Shown here piece by piece: positions 1 through 8,200 of a DNA stretch of 64,000 nt; position 1 is the first letter of the stretch; the number at the start of each line of letters is the position of its first letter. Location: NCBI GenBank assembly GCA_034434635.1, contig DAOTYX010000202.1, positions 12,061 through 76,060 of the forward strand, given 5' to 3'. The notes under the pieces are model-generated. The model did not search any database. It was not told the origin of the DNA and saw nothing but the letters and a program-made list of their open reading frames with translations. The position numbers and the translations under genes were made by a program. The DNA is from DAOTYX01 sp034434635 (GTDB taxonomy: Bacteria > Chloroflexota > Anaerolineae > B4-G1 > DUEL01).

Positions 1-929
1 TGGCGGAGCGGTGCATCGCGCAGCGCATCCGCACGCTGCTCACCCACCTGCCTGATGGCGAGGTGGTGGAGAGTCCTGCCCCCGGCTACGTGCTCGACCG
101 CGCCCTGTTCGACAAGGGGTTGGCGGTGGCGGCCCGCCGCGCCGGGGCGGAGGTGTGGACGTCGGCGCGGGCGGTGGAGCGGACGCCGCGCGGGGCGCTG
201 GTGCGCCGTGGGGCGCGAGAGGTGGCGGTCGAGTGTACCGTGATGGTAGGCGCCGACGGTCCCCGCTCGACGGTCGGGCGTTGGCTGGGCCAGGTGAACG
301 AGGAGTTGCTGGACGCCTGGCAGGTGGAGGTGGTGCTGCCCGCACCGCAGCCTTCGACACAGGTCTTCTTCGACGCAGCCTATCCTGGTGGCTATGGCTG
401 GCTCTTCCCCAAGGGGGAGACGGCCAACGTCGGGGTGGGGGTCAACCGGCGGCTGGGGGGCGATCCAGGCCATGCCCTGGCGCATCTGCTCGACCGGCTG
501 CAGATCGGTGCGGGCGCGGTGGTAGGGCGCACGGCGGGACTGGTGCCCTGCGGTGGTCCATTGCCCAACCCCCGCGTGGACAACGTGCTGCTGGTGGGCG
601 ACGCTGCCGGCCATACCCATCCGATCACCGGCGCGGGCATCTTCGCTGCCGTCGTGGGGGGGACGCTGGCCGGGCAGGCTGCCGCCCACGCTGTCCAGCG
701 TGGCGACCTGACCGCGCTCGACGAGTACACGCAGGAATGGTCGGCCCTCATGGGCAGCCCGTTGCGTCATGCCCTGGAGAAACGGCGGGAACTGGACCGT
801 CACTGGGGGGATGACCCTGTCGCGCTGAGCGCCGCCATCCGCCGCGCGTGGATAGCCTTCCGCGAGTATGGACGGCGGACGACGGACGACAGACCAAGGA
901 CCACGCAACACGTAACACGTAAAACGTAA
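1..929 (+). CDS. FAD-dependent oxidoreductase, geranylgeranyl reductase family (5' truncated); LipT-like candidate
   Basis: The reading frame is open from base 3, so the N-terminus with the dinucleotide-binding motif lies outside the window. What remains is the substrate and C-terminal FAD-binding part. The motif GDAAGHTHPITGAG near base 598 is the second FAD contact of geranylgeranyl-reductase/PHBH-type flavoproteins. The last ~19 codons, rich in Arg, Thr and Asp, are read from a 7-bp repeat array and look non-homologous. Two radical SAM genes follow on the same strand. In the alternative lipoate pathway a flavoprotein of this family (LipT) is reported next to LipS1/LipS2, so a role in supplying electrons there is possible. 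That is inference from context; a lipid reductase or other oxidoreductase is equally possible on sequence alone. Confidence 0.75.
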   Translation, partial: AERCIAQRIRTLLTHLPDGEVVESPAPGYVLDRALFDKGLAVAARRAGAEVWTSARAVERTPRGALVRRGAREVAVECTVMVGADGPRSTVGRWLGQVNEELLDAWQVEVVLPAPQPSTQVFFDAAYPGGYGWLFPKGETANVGVGVNRRLGGDPGHALAHLLDRLQIGAGAVVGRTAGLVPCGGPLPNPRVDNVLLVGDAAGHTHPITGAGIFAAVVGGTLAGQAAAHAVQRGDLTALDEYTQEWSALMGSPLRHALEKRRELDRHWGDDPVALSAAIRRAWIAFREYGRRTTDDRPRTTQHVTRKT

Positions 930-976
930 GACGTAAAACGTAAAACGTAAAACGTAAAACGGAACACGCACCACGG
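872..976 (+). repeat. Heptameric tandem repeat array, 15 units in phase
   Basis: Fifteen consecutive 7-mers can be read without a break. They drift from ACGACGG through ACCACGC and AACACGT to AAAACGT, then back to ACCACGG, all fitting A-M-N-A-C-G-N loosely. The array begins inside the flavoprotein gene, provides its stop codon (TAA at 927-929) and ends 38 bases before the next start codon. Confidence 0.9.
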
Positions 977-1014
977 GCCAGACGGGTGATCCCGGGCCAT
1001 TTTAGGAGGAGAGT

Positions 1015-2034
1015 GTGGAAAGTCCCGAATACGTCCAGATCAGCACTGCGGCGGCGATGGTATTGGGGTATCAGCCGGCCATGTTCCGCCGCAACTCCAT
1101 CCTGACCGGGTTGAACACGCTGGTCACTTATCGCGACGGCTGTATCGGCCGCTGTGGTTATTGTGGTCTCCATCGCCAGCGGCAGGTGGCGGAGGAGAAG
1201 CGCACGTTCATCCGTGTTGGCTGGCCGACGCAGCCGGTGGATGACGTCATCGCCCGGCTGAACCGCGACGGGGGGCAGCTGCGCCGCGTCTGTGTGGGGA
1301 TGATCACCCACCGCCGCGCTTTCGACGACATGAACGCCATCATCCGCCGCTTTCACGAGGAGTCCGACCGGCCGATCAGCGCGCTCATCGGGCCGACGAT
1401 GATCCGCGACTTGAGTCGCATGGTGGAGATCCGCGATGCGGGCGCGGACATGGTCGGCGTCGCGGTGGATGCGGCCACGCCGGAGCTCTTCGCCCGCTTC
1501 CGGGGAGCGGGTGTCGGCGGGCCGCACCGTTGGGAGCACTACTGGAACACGGTCGAGGCGGCGGTGGCGGTCTTCGGCCGCTATAAGGTGGGCGTGCACC
1601 TCATCGTCGGCCTGGGCGAGACCGAACAGCAGATGGTCTCCACGATCCAGCGCGCCCAGGACATGGGGGCGCACACGCATCTGTTTTCCTTCTTCCCCGA
1701 GGCGGGGTCTTTGATGGAGAACCACCCGCAACCCTCCTACGGTCAGTACCGCCGGGTGCAACTGGCGCGTTACATCATCAACAACGAATACGGACGTGCG
1801 GAGCAGATGGATTTCGACGAGGGTGGGCGGATTGTCAATTTCGGCGTGCCGGTAGACGACCTGATCCGCTACGGCGAGCCGTTCATGACCTCCGGCTGTC
1901 CTGGTCCCGACGGGCGGGTGGCCTGCAACCGTCCGTTTGGCAACGAGCGGGCTGGGCGCCCGATCCGCAACTACGCCTTCCTGCCGGACGTGGAGGACAT
2001 CGAACTGATCCGCTACCAGATGCGTGAGCCGTGA
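1015..2034 (+). CDS. Radical SAM protein, candidate LipS1/LipS2-type lipoyl synthase subunit (first of pair)
   Basis: This 339-residue protein starts with GTG preceded by an AGGAGGA ribosome site. The radical SAM cluster motif is CIGRCGYC, with Cys43, Cys47 and Cys50 (CX3CX2C). Family glycine motif GLGETE lies near residue 200. A C-terminal segment has two more cysteines in SGCPGPDGRVACNRP, which could hold an auxiliary cluster. Length and fold match the BioB/LipA-like group but the LipA N-terminal cysteine motif is absent. A second, different radical SAM gene follows at once, and a flavoprotein precedes it. The pair matches the two-protein lipoyl synthase LipS1/LipS2, which inserts the two sulfur atoms of lipoate in many archaea and some bacteria. 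Which subunit this is cannot be decided here, and another radical SAM function is possible. Confidence 0.65.
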   Translation: MESPEYVQISTAAAMVLGYQPAMFRRNSILTGLNTLVTYRDGCIGRCGYCGLHRQRQVAEEKRTFIRVGWPTQPVDDVIARLNRDGGQLRRVCVGMITHRRAFDDMNAIIRRFHEESDRPISALIGPTMIRDLSRMVEIRDAGADMVGVAVDAATPELFARFRGAGVGGPHRWEHYWNTVEAAVAVFGRYKVGVHLIVGLGETEQQMVSTIQRAQDMGAHTHLFSFFPEAGSLMENHPQPSYGQYRRVQLARYIINNEYGRAEQMDFDEGGRIVNFGVPVDDLIRYGEPFMTSGCPGPDGRVACNRPFGNERAGRPIRNYAFLPDVEDIELIRYQMREP

Positions 2035-2049
2035 GGATGACCTCTCCTG

Positions 2050-2076
2050 CCAGGCGCGGTCTCCGGTCGCGCCTGG
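2050..2076 (+). other. Intergenic palindrome, 9-bp perfect stem with GCGCGGTC core
   Basis: CCAGGCGCG (2050-2058) and CGCGCCTGG (2068-2076) pair around a 9-nt loop between the two radical SAM genes. There is no T-run after it. The core resembles palindromes at 24876 and 44273. Confidence 0.75.
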
Positions 2077-2102
2077 ATGGGCTTTGCGGTGAGCGAGCAC
2101 AC

Positions 2103-3071
2103 ATGACGACGTCGGAGGCGGAGCGGTTATTCGGGCTGCCGTGGGAGGAGTTGCAGCCAGCGGCCTGGGCAGTGCGCCAACGCCATCCGTCCACGCTGCT
2201 CTTCGCCGTTCCAGGCAACAAGCGCTACCAGACAGAGGACTACTGCAACACTCCTTTTCGTTTTGCCAACGTCAGCCTGACCGGGCGATCCTGCGCGCTG
2301 CAGTGCGACCACTGTCGTGGGCAGTTGTTGGAGGGGATGCTGCCGGTCACGTCGCCCGAGGAGTTGCTCCGGACGGGCCAGCGGTTGATCGAGCGGGGTT
2401 GCTACGGGCTCCTGCTCAGCGGCGGCGCGGACGCGGATGGGGCGGTCCCCCTGCGGCCTTACCTGTCGGCCATCGCCCGGCTCAAGGAGTGGGGGCTGCA
2501 GGTCATCGTCCACACCGGTCTGCCTGACCGCGAGACGGCGGTGGGGTTGAAGGCGGCGGGAGTGGACCAGGTGCTGTTCGACGTGGTGGGCGATGAGGAG
2601 ACGATCCGCCAGGTGTTGCACCTCGACCGCACGCCCCAGGATTATGTGGCTGCGTTGGCGTTGTTGCGCGAGGTGGGGTTGGCCGTTGCCCCGCATGTCG
2701 TGGTGGGGCTGCACTATGGCCAGTTGCGCGGCGAGTTGGTTGCGCTGGATAGCATCGCCCGGGTGGGCGCCGATGTGGTAGTGCTGGTGGTGTTGCGGCC
2801 GCTGCCGGGGACGCCGATGGCGGGGGTGGAGGGGGTGGCCCCGGAGACGGTGGGGCGTCTGACCGCGGTGGCCCGCCTGCTCAATCCGGATGTGCCGCTG
2901 TCGCTGGGGTGTGCCCGTCCTGCCGGCCTGCTCAAAGTGGAGATCGAGCGGCGGGCAGTGCTGGCCGGCGTGGACCGCATCGCCTATCCCGATCCGGCCA
3001 CGGTCCGCCTGGCCCGCGAGTGTGGGTTGCAGACAGAGTTCCTCGAGAGTTGTTGCACCCTCGCAAGGTAG
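2103..3071 (+). CDS. Radical SAM protein, candidate LipS1/LipS2-type lipoyl synthase subunit (second of pair)
   Basis: The radical SAM motif CALQCDHC puts Cys64, Cys68 and Cys71 in CX3CX2C spacing when the ATG at 2103 is used. This start leaves the upstream palindrome non-coding and has GGTGAG about 9 nt upstream. A longer frame opens with GTG at 2031 overlapping the previous stop, so the start is not certain. Other cysteines include one in the segment EDYCNTPF just before the motif, one in LGCARPAG, and a C-terminal Cys-Cys pair, candidates for an auxiliary cluster. The protein is about 322 residues. It is clearly not a duplicate of its neighbour. Together the two fit LipS1/LipS2, which would replace LipA; subunit identity is not assigned. 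Confidence 0.65.
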   Translation: MTTSEAERLFGLPWEELQPAAWAVRQRHPSTLLFAVPGNKRYQTEDYCNTPFRFANVSLTGRSCALQCDHCRGQLLEGMLPVTSPEELLRTGQRLIERGCYGLLLSGGADADGAVPLRPYLSAIARLKEWGLQVIVHTGLPDRETAVGLKAAGVDQVLFDVVGDEETIRQVLHLDRTPQDYVAALALLREVGLAVAPHVVVGLHYGQLRGELVALDSIARVGADVVVLVVLRPLPGTPMAGVEGVAPETVGRLTAVARLLNPDVPLSLGCARPAGLLKVEIERRAVLAGVDRIAYPDPATVRLARECGLQTEFLESCCTLAR

Positions 3072-3095
3072 GACAACTGCCAGCAGTTGTCCTAC
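3068..3095. other. Perfect 12-bp palindrome downstream of the radical SAM pair
   Basis: GTAGGACAACTG and CAGTTGTCCTAC flank a 4-nt loop. The first arm overlaps the stop codon of the gene at 2103. No T-run follows, so it is not an obvious intrinsic terminator. It is REP- or MITE-like. Confidence 0.75.
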
Positions 3096-3104
3096 AAAGT
3101 CGGC

Positions 3105-3128
3105 GGGGCGGCATGGGGATGCCGCCCC
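3105..3128. other. Perfect 10-bp GC-rich palindrome
   Basis: GGGGCGGCAT and ATGCCGCCCC flank a GGGG loop, 9 bases after the preceding palindrome. The stem is strong but no U-tract follows. The two palindromes lie between the radical SAM genes and the heat-shock promoter and may mark the end of the first operon. Confidence 0.75.
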
Positions 3129-3147
3129 TCGTACCGCCAACCTCTTC

Positions 3148-3176
3148 TTGACAGATCGCTCTCAACATGGTAGCAT
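3148..3176 (+). promoter_or_regulatory. Sigma-70 promoter of the heat-shock operon
   Basis: TTGACA at 3148-3153 and TAGCAT at 3171-3176 are separated by 17 bp. The predicted start point near 3183 is just upstream of the CIRCE operator. Confidence 0.88.
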
Positions 3177-3190
3177 GTTCCTTGCCACTA

Positions 3191-3217
3191 TTAGCACTCT
3201 ACTGCTTTGAGTGCTAA
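3191..3217 (+). promoter_or_regulatory. CIRCE operator (HrcA binding site)
   Basis: The element is a perfect match to the CIRCE consensus: TTAGCACTC at 3191-3199, a 9-bp spacer, then GAGTGCTAA at 3209-3217. It sits at the start of the transcript, 15 bp before hrcA. HrcA is therefore expected to repress its own operon, with relief on heat shock when chaperones are titrated. Confidence 0.97.
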
Positions 3218-3232
3218 GACAGGTGATCGGCA

Positions 3233-4306
3233 ATGAGCGATCTGACCGCCCGTCAACGGATGATTCTGGCCCTGGTGGTGGGGGAGTATGTCCACTCCGC
3301 CGTCCCGGTCGGTTCGCGCCTGCTGGTCGAGAAGTACGGCCTGAACGTGAGCCCGGCGACGGTGCGCAATGAGATGGCGGTGTTGGAGGAGCGCGGGTAT
3401 CTGACCCATCCGCACACCTCTGCCGGACGCATTCCTACCGACCAGGGATACCGCTATTTCGTCGAGCAGTTGCTGCAGGAGACGGAACTGCCTCTGGCGG
3501 AGCAGCGCACGATTGCCCATCAGTTCCAGCAGGTGCGCTACAATGTCGAGGAGTGGATGCCGCTGGCCGCCTCGGTGCTCTCCCGGACCACCCGCAGCGC
3601 GGCCCTGGTCACCGCGCCTCACACGGCGCAGGCTCGCTATCGCCACCTGGAACTGGTCTCCACGCAGGGGCGACTGGTGCTCCTGATTCTGGTCTTGCAG
3701 GGCGGCATGGTCCGGCAGCAGATGATCACCTTGCCGGAACCGCTGTCCCAGGCGGTGCTCAGCGAAGCGGCGGATCGCCTGAACCAGTTGTGCACCGGTC
3801 TCACCGCCGGGGAGATCGAACCCCGCATCGCCACCCTGCCGCTTTTCGAGGCCAGCATCGCCACCCTGGTGGTGGAGACCATGCGCCGATCGGACTCGGT
3901 GGCCGCGGATGAGGTGTACCACGACGGTCTGGGCGCGTTGTTGCAAGAGCCGGAGTTCGCCGACAGCAGCCGCGGTCACGGCGTCTTGCGCGTCATCGAG
4001 GAACGCGCCTTTCTGGAGGCAGTGCTGTCTGACGTCCTCGGCCCCACCACCGTCGGCAGCGTCCGTGTGATGATCGGCGAAGAGGGCCGCTTCGACGAAC
4101 TGCGCGCCTGCAGCCTGGTGCTCAGCCATTACGGCGTCGCCGGGATGGCGACGGGCGCGCTGGGTGTGTTGGGTCCCACCCGCATGGTGTATGGACGGGC
4201 GATCTCTGCCGTCCGTTTCGTCACGAACCTGCTCTCGGAACTGGTGCGCGAGGTCTTCGTGGCCGGAACCGAGTTGCCAACCCCTGTTGATAGGAGACTG
4301 CCGTGA
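3233..4306 (+). CDS. hrcA: Heat-inducible transcription repressor HrcA
   Basis: HrcA binds CIRCE and represses chaperone operons. The 357-residue product has the N-terminal winged-helix region (about residues 1-80), with the family segment SPATVRNEMAVLEERGYL followed by HTSAGRIPTDQGYR. The rest is the GAF-like and dimerisation region, ending in a conserved stretch including RMVYGRAI. Length is normal for the family. The gene is first in hrcA-grpE-dnaK-dnaJ-prmA and lies directly behind a perfect CIRCE site. An AGGTGAT ribosome site precedes the ATG. Its last bases overlap the grpE GTG start (GTGA), which suggests coupled translation. Confidence 0.97.
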   Translation: MSDLTARQRMILALVVGEYVHSAVPVGSRLLVEKYGLNVSPATVRNEMAVLEERGYLTHPHTSAGRIPTDQGYRYFVEQLLQETELPLAEQRTIAHQFQQVRYNVEEWMPLAASVLSRTTRSAALVTAPHTAQARYRHLELVSTQGRLVLLILVLQGGMVRQQMITLPEPLSQAVLSEAADRLNQLCTGLTAGEIEPRIATLPLFEASIATLVVETMRRSDSVAADEVYHDGLGALLQEPEFADSSRGHGVLRVIEERAFLEAVLSDVLGPTTVGSVRVMIGEEGRFDELRACSLVLSHYGVAGMATGALGVLGPTRMVYGRAISAVRFVTNLLSELVREVFVAGTELPTPVDRRLP

Positions 4307-4902
4307 GTGGGTCTGAAGATCAAGTCCGGGATGCGAGCCTCGATGCCGAGGCCAAACCGAAGAGACGGCGGTCTGCGCGGCGTTCTAAGCAGGCCGCCGG
4401 TGCGTTGGCCGCTGCAGAGGCGGAACTGACGCGGTTGCGTCAGGAGTTGGAAGCCGCCCGCGCTCAGGCTGCCGAGTACCTCGACGGCTGGCAGCGCACT
4501 CAGGCGGACTTCTCCAATTACCGCAAGCGCCAGGAGGCGGAGCGGCAGCAGCAAGTCCAATGGAGCAACGCTGCATTGATCATCAAGATTCTGCCGGTGC
4601 TGGATGACCTGGAACGGGCATTGCAGACCATGCCGCGTGGTCTCGAGGGTCTGACCTGGCTTGAGGGAATCCTCCTCATCAAGCGCAAACTGGAGATGGT
4701 GCTAGAGGTGGAAGGGGTCAAACCTATCGAGACGGCGGGGAAGACGTTCGACCCGCTATATCACGAAGCGGTCACTTACGAAGAAACGTCCAGTTACGCA
4801 GACGGGCAGATCATCGCTGAGGTGCAGCGCGGCTACATGCTGGGCGAGCGGGTGATCCGACCGGCGCTGGTGCGGGTGGCCCGTGCTGCCAATGGGCAAT
4901 GA
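4303..4902 (+). CDS. grpE: Nucleotide exchange factor GrpE
   Basis: GrpE releases ADP from DnaK. The 199-residue protein begins with GTG that overlaps the hrcA stop, with AGGAG 7 bases upstream. A basic N-terminal tail is followed by a long coiled coil (about residues 28-90) containing ADFSNYRKRQE, then the C-terminal beta domain with FDPLYHEAV and GYMLGERVIRPALV. The final Asn-Gly-Gln and the stop codon come from the first units of a 7-bp repeat array. This gene stands between hrcA and dnaK in the chaperone operon. Confidence 0.96.
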   Translation: MSGSEDQVRDASLDAEAKPKRRRSARRSKQAAGALAAAEAELTRLRQELEAARAQAAEYLDGWQRTQADFSNYRKRQEAERQQQVQWSNAALIIKILPVLDDLERALQTMPRGLEGLTWLEGILLIKRKLEMVLEVEGVKPIETAGKTFDPLYHEAVTYEETSSYADGQIIAEVQRGYMLGERVIRPALVRVARAANGQ

Positions 4903-4994
4903 CCAACGAACAATGACCAATGAACAATGAACAATGAACAATGGTCTGTGAGATGCACCACGCATCACGCACCACGCACCACGGGACGCGCATC
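4890..4994 (+). repeat. Heptameric tandem repeat array, about 15 units
   Basis: Units run in unbroken 7-bp phase, first as CAATGAC/CAATGAA, then through CTGTGAG into ACGCACC/ACGCATC. The array starts inside the last codons of grpE and fills most of the grpE-dnaK gap, leaving only the dnaK ribosome site free. Confidence 0.9.
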
Positions 4995-5018
4995 GCTCCC
5001 TTCAATTGAGGAGGCAGC

Positions 5019-6908
5019 ATGTCCAAAATCGTCGGCATTGACCTGGGCACCACCAACTCTGTATGCGCAGTGATGATCGGCGGCGAGCCGGTCGTCATCC
5101 CCAGCGCAGAGGGCGGGCGGCTGTTCCCTTCCGTCGTCGCGGTCAACCCCAAGACCGGCGAGCGGATGGTGGGGCAGGTGGCCAAGCGGCAGGCCATCGT
5201 CAACCCCGAACATACGATTTTCTCCATCAAGCGCTTCATGGGCCGCAAGTTCGACGACCCGGAGGTGCAGCGCGCCCTGCGCGTGGTCCCCTACAAGGTC
5301 ACTGCCGCCCCGAATGGCGACGTGCGCGTGTGGATGGGGGATCAGGAGTATTCCCCGCCGGAGATCTCGGCGATGATCCTGCAGAAGATCCGCGCGGATG
5401 CCGAGGCCTACCTGGGCGAGCCGGTCACGCAGGCGGTGATCACCGTTCCGGCTTACTTCAACGACAGTCAGCGCCAGGCGACCAAGGACGCCGGCAAGAT
5501 CGCTGGCCTGGAAGTGTTGCGCATCATCAACGAGCCCACCGCTTCAGCGCTGGCCTACGGCCTGGGTGAACGGCGGGACGAGATCATCGCCGTCTATGAC
5601 CTGGGCGGCGGCACGTTCGATATCTCCATCCTCGATGTCGGCGACGGCGTGTTCGAGGTCAAGGCCACCAACGGTGATACCTTCCTCGGCGGTGACGACT
5701 TCGACCAGCGGTTGATGGACTACGTGGCGGAGGAGTTCAAGAAAGAGAGCGGAATTGACCTGCGGCAGGACCGTCAGGCGTTGCAGCGCCTGAAGGAGGC
5801 CGCGGAGAAGGCCAAGATCGAACTCTCTTCGATGCTGGAGACGGAGATCAACCTGCCTTTCATCACCGCCGATCAGACGGGGCCCCGTCACCTCCAGATG
5901 CGGATCACCCGCGCCCTGCTGGAGCAACTGGTAGATGACCTGATCCAGCGCTCGCTCGGCCCCTGCCGCCAGGCCCTGGCCGACGCGCGCCTGAAGCCCT
6001 CCGACATCCGCCAGGTCATCCTGGTAGGCGGACAGACGCGCATGCCCGCCATCCAGCGTCTGGTGGCCGAATCCTTTGGCCGTGAGCCGCACAAGGGGGT
6101 CAACCCTGATGAGGTTGTCGGCGTGGGCGCGGCGATCCAGGCGGGCGTGCTGGCCGGCGAGGTGAAGGATGTCCTGCTGCTGGACGTCACGCCGCTGACG
6201 CTGAGCGTCGAGACGCTGGGCGGTGTGGCCACCCCGTTGATCGAGCGCAACACCACCATCCCGACGCACAAGGGGCAGATCTTCTCCACCGCCACCGACG
6301 GTCAGACACAGGTGGAGATTCACGTCGTGCAGGGGGAGCGGCCGATGGCGGCGGACAACAAGAGTCTGGGGCGCTTCATCCTGGACGGCATACCGCCCGC
6401 ACCGCGCGGCGTCCCACAGATCGAGGTGGCCTTCGACATTGACGCTGACGGCATCCTCAAAGTCTCTGCCAGGGACAAGGCGACAGGCCGGGAGCAATCC
6501 ATGCAGATCATCCCCTCCAGCGGCCTGACGGAGGAGGAGGTGGAGAAAATGGTGCGCGAGGCGGAGGTGCACCGCGAGCAGGACCGCCAAAAGAAGGACG
6601 TTGCCGAGGCGCGCAACCTGGCCGATTCGACCATCTACTCCGCCGAAAAGTTCCTGCGCGAGATGGCGGCGCAGATTCCCGCCGACGCCGCTGCCAACCT
6701 GCAGGCGAAGATCCAGGCCACCCGCGAGGCGCTTGCCAGCGATGACGCGGCACGCATCCGCCAGCGGCTGACGGAACTGAACGAGGCCTTCCAGGGCGTG
6801 GGCGCGCAGATGTACGCCCAGGGTGGTGCGCCTGCTGCCGGGCCGGGAGATACGCCCTCCCAGGGTGACGTCATTGACGGCGAGGTCACGCAGACTTCTG
6901 ATGCCTGA
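5019..6908 (+). CDS. dnaK: Molecular chaperone DnaK (Hsp70)
   Basis: ATP-driven folding chaperone working with DnaJ and GrpE. The 629-residue protein opens with the phosphate-1 motif [10 protein letters not shown]. It also has the phosphate-2 motif [10 protein letters not shown] and [11 protein letters not shown] in the nucleotide-binding domain (to about residue 385). The hydrophobic interdomain linker VLLLDVTPL, the substrate-binding beta domain and the helical lid follow. The end is the usual bacterial GDVIDGEV plus a short tail. A strong GAGGAGG ribosome site lies 4 bases before the ATG. A near-perfect 31-bp palindrome spans the stop codon, perhaps adjusting mRNA stability relative to dnaJ. 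Confidence 0.98.
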   Translation: MSKIVGIDLGTTNSVCAVMIGGEPVVIPSAEGGRLFPSVVAVNPKTGERMVGQVAKRQAIVNPEHTIFSIKRFMGRKFDDPEVQRALRVVPYKVTAAPNGDVRVWMGDQEYSPPEISAMILQKIRADAEAYLGEPVTQAVITVPAYFNDSQRQATKDAGKIAGLEVLRIINEPTASALAYGLGERRDEIIAVYDLGGGTFDISILDVGDGVFEVKATNGDTFLGGDDFDQRLMDYVAEEFKKESGIDLRQDRQALQRLKEAAEKAKIELSSMLETEINLPFITADQTGPRHLQMRITRALLEQLVDDLIQRSLGPCRQALADARLKPSDIRQVILVGGQTRMPAIQRLVAESFGREPHKGVNPDEVVGVGAAIQAGVLAGEVKDVLLLDVTPLTLSVETLGGVATPLIERNTTIPTHKGQIFSTATDGQTQVEIHVVQGERPMAADNKSLGRFILDGIPPAPRGVPQIEVAFDIDADGILKVSARDKATGREQSMQIIPSSGLTEEEVEKMVREAEVHREQDRQKKDVAEARNLADSTIYSAEKFLREMAAQIPADAAANLQAKIQATREALASDDAARIRQRLTELNEAFQGVGAQMYAQGGAPAAGPGDTPSQGDVIDGEVTQTSDA

Positions 6909-6923
6909 CAGGCATCGGAAGTC
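6893..6923 (+). other. 15-bp stem palindrome spanning the dnaK stop codon
   Basis: Bases 6893-6907 (beginning GACTTCTG) pair with 6909-6923 (ending GGAAGTC) with one mismatch, around a single base. In RNA the loop would open by one or two pairs. It lies between dnaK and dnaJ and could act as an mRNA-processing or stability element. No T-run follows. Confidence 0.7.
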
Positions 6924-6935
6924 TAAGGGTGGGGT

Positions 6936-8063
6936 ATGGACACCAAGCGCGATTACTACGAGGTCCTGGGCGTAGATCGCTCCGCCACGGTGGAGGAGGT
7001 CAAACGGGCTTACCGGCGGCTGGCCCGCCAGTACCACCCCGACGTCTCCGACGCTCCCGACGCCGAGACGCGTTTCAAGGAGATCAACGAGGCCTATCAG
7101 GTGCTCTCCGACCCCGAGAAGCGGGCGGCCTATGACCGCTGGGGACATGCCGGCCTGAGTGGTGCGCAGGGAGTGGAGTGGGGCTTCCGCGACCCGTTCG
7201 ACATCTTCGAGGAGTTCTTCGGCGGGCTGACCGGCTTTGGCTTCCGCACGACCCAACGGCGCGGCCCGCAGCGTGGCGCAGACCTGCGATATGACCTGCG
7301 CCTGACTTTCGAGGAAGCGGTCTTCGGCTGTCAGAAGGAGATTGAGGTCACCCGCCGCGAGGTCTGCCCGGAGTGCAAGGGCAGCGGCGCCGAGCCGGGC
7401 ACCAATCCGGTGCGCTGCGCGGAGTGCAACGGCACCGGTCAGGTGCGACAGGTGCAGCGCTCGATCTTCGGCTCCTTCGTCAACGTGACCACCTGTCCGG
7501 TCTGCCGCGGAGCGGGAGAGACGATCCCCATCCCTTGCCGTCGCTGTGATGGCACGACTCGCGTCTTCAACACTCGCCGTCTGCAGGTGACGATTCCCGC
7601 TGGCGTGGACACGGGCACGCAGGTGCGTCTGGCCGGGGAGGGGGAACCGGGCGAGCACGGTGGTCCGCCGGGCAACCTCTACGTGGTGTTGGACGTGGAA
7701 CCTCACCCCCATTTCCGGCGTCGCGGCGACGACCTGTTGCTGGAGATGACCGTCAACGTGGCCCAGGCGGCGCTGGGGGCGACCATCACCGTGCCCACGC
7801 TGGAAGGGGAGGAGAAGGTTGAGATTGCCCCCGGCACGCAGGCGGGCACCCTCCTGCGCCTGCGTGGACGGGGCGTGCCGCACCTGCGGCGGAACGGCCG
7901 CGGCGACCTGCTGATCCTGGTGCGGGTCGAGGTGCCGACTAAACTCTCCCACGAGCAGCGCGACCTGTTCAAGCGGCTTGCGGCGACCCTCGGCGGCGAG
8001 TCGGTGGTGCAGGTCAAGGAGCCAACGCTCTTCGACCGCCTGCGTGAGGCGCTGGGATTGTAG
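6936..8063 (+). CDS. dnaJ: Chaperone protein DnaJ (Hsp40)
   Basis: Co-chaperone that stimulates DnaK ATPase and binds unfolded clients. The 375-residue protein has a J domain with the HPD motif in YHPDVSDA (about residues 30-37). A short Gly/Phe-rich region follows (FFGGLTGFGF). Four zinc-binding repeats come next: CPECKGSG, CAECNGTG, CPVCRGAG and a divergent CRRCDGTT. The two C-terminal client-binding beta domains complete it. Length and order match canonical DnaJ. The gene follows dnaK by 27 bases in the CIRCE-controlled operon and is followed by a repeat-filled gap and prmA. Confidence 0.97.
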   Translation: MDTKRDYYEVLGVDRSATVEEVKRAYRRLARQYHPDVSDAPDAETRFKEINEAYQVLSDPEKRAAYDRWGHAGLSGAQGVEWGFRDPFDIFEEFFGGLTGFGFRTTQRRGPQRGADLRYDLRLTFEEAVFGCQKEIEVTRREVCPECKGSGAEPGTNPVRCAECNGTGQVRQVQRSIFGSFVNVTTCPVCRGAGETIPIPCRRCDGTTRVFNTRRLQVTIPAGVDTGTQVRLAGEGEPGEHGGPPGNLYVVLDVEPHPHFRRRGDDLLLEMTVNVAQAALGATITVPTLEGEEKVEIAPGTQAGTLLRLRGRGVPHLRRNGRGDLLILVRVEVPTKLSHEQRDLFKRLAATLGGESVVQVKEPTLFDRLREALGL

Positions 8064-8067
8064 GCTG

Positions 8068-8200
8068 GACGGAGCACGGACGACAGACCACAGACCACAG
8101 ACGACGGACCACGGACGATCGTGGTCTGCCATCCGAGGTCTGTCGTCTGTCGTCCGTCGTCTGTCATCCGTGGTTTGTCGTCCGTGGTCCGTGGTCCATG
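8068..8200. repeat. Heptameric array with mid-point strand switch (long hairpin), 19 units
   Basis: Nineteen in-phase 7-mers are seen. The first seven are CACAGAC/GACGGAC-like. After a central GATCGTG the sequence becomes the reverse complement, GTCTGTC/GTCCGTG-like. The transcript could fold into a hairpin with arms of roughly 50-60 nt. The last unit, GTCCATG, contains the prmA start codon. Confidence 0.92.

Noticed and set aside
2031..2102. Upstream GTG or ATG start for the second radical SAM gene
   Set aside because: It would translate a 9-bp palindrome and add no conserved residues; kept only as a possibility.
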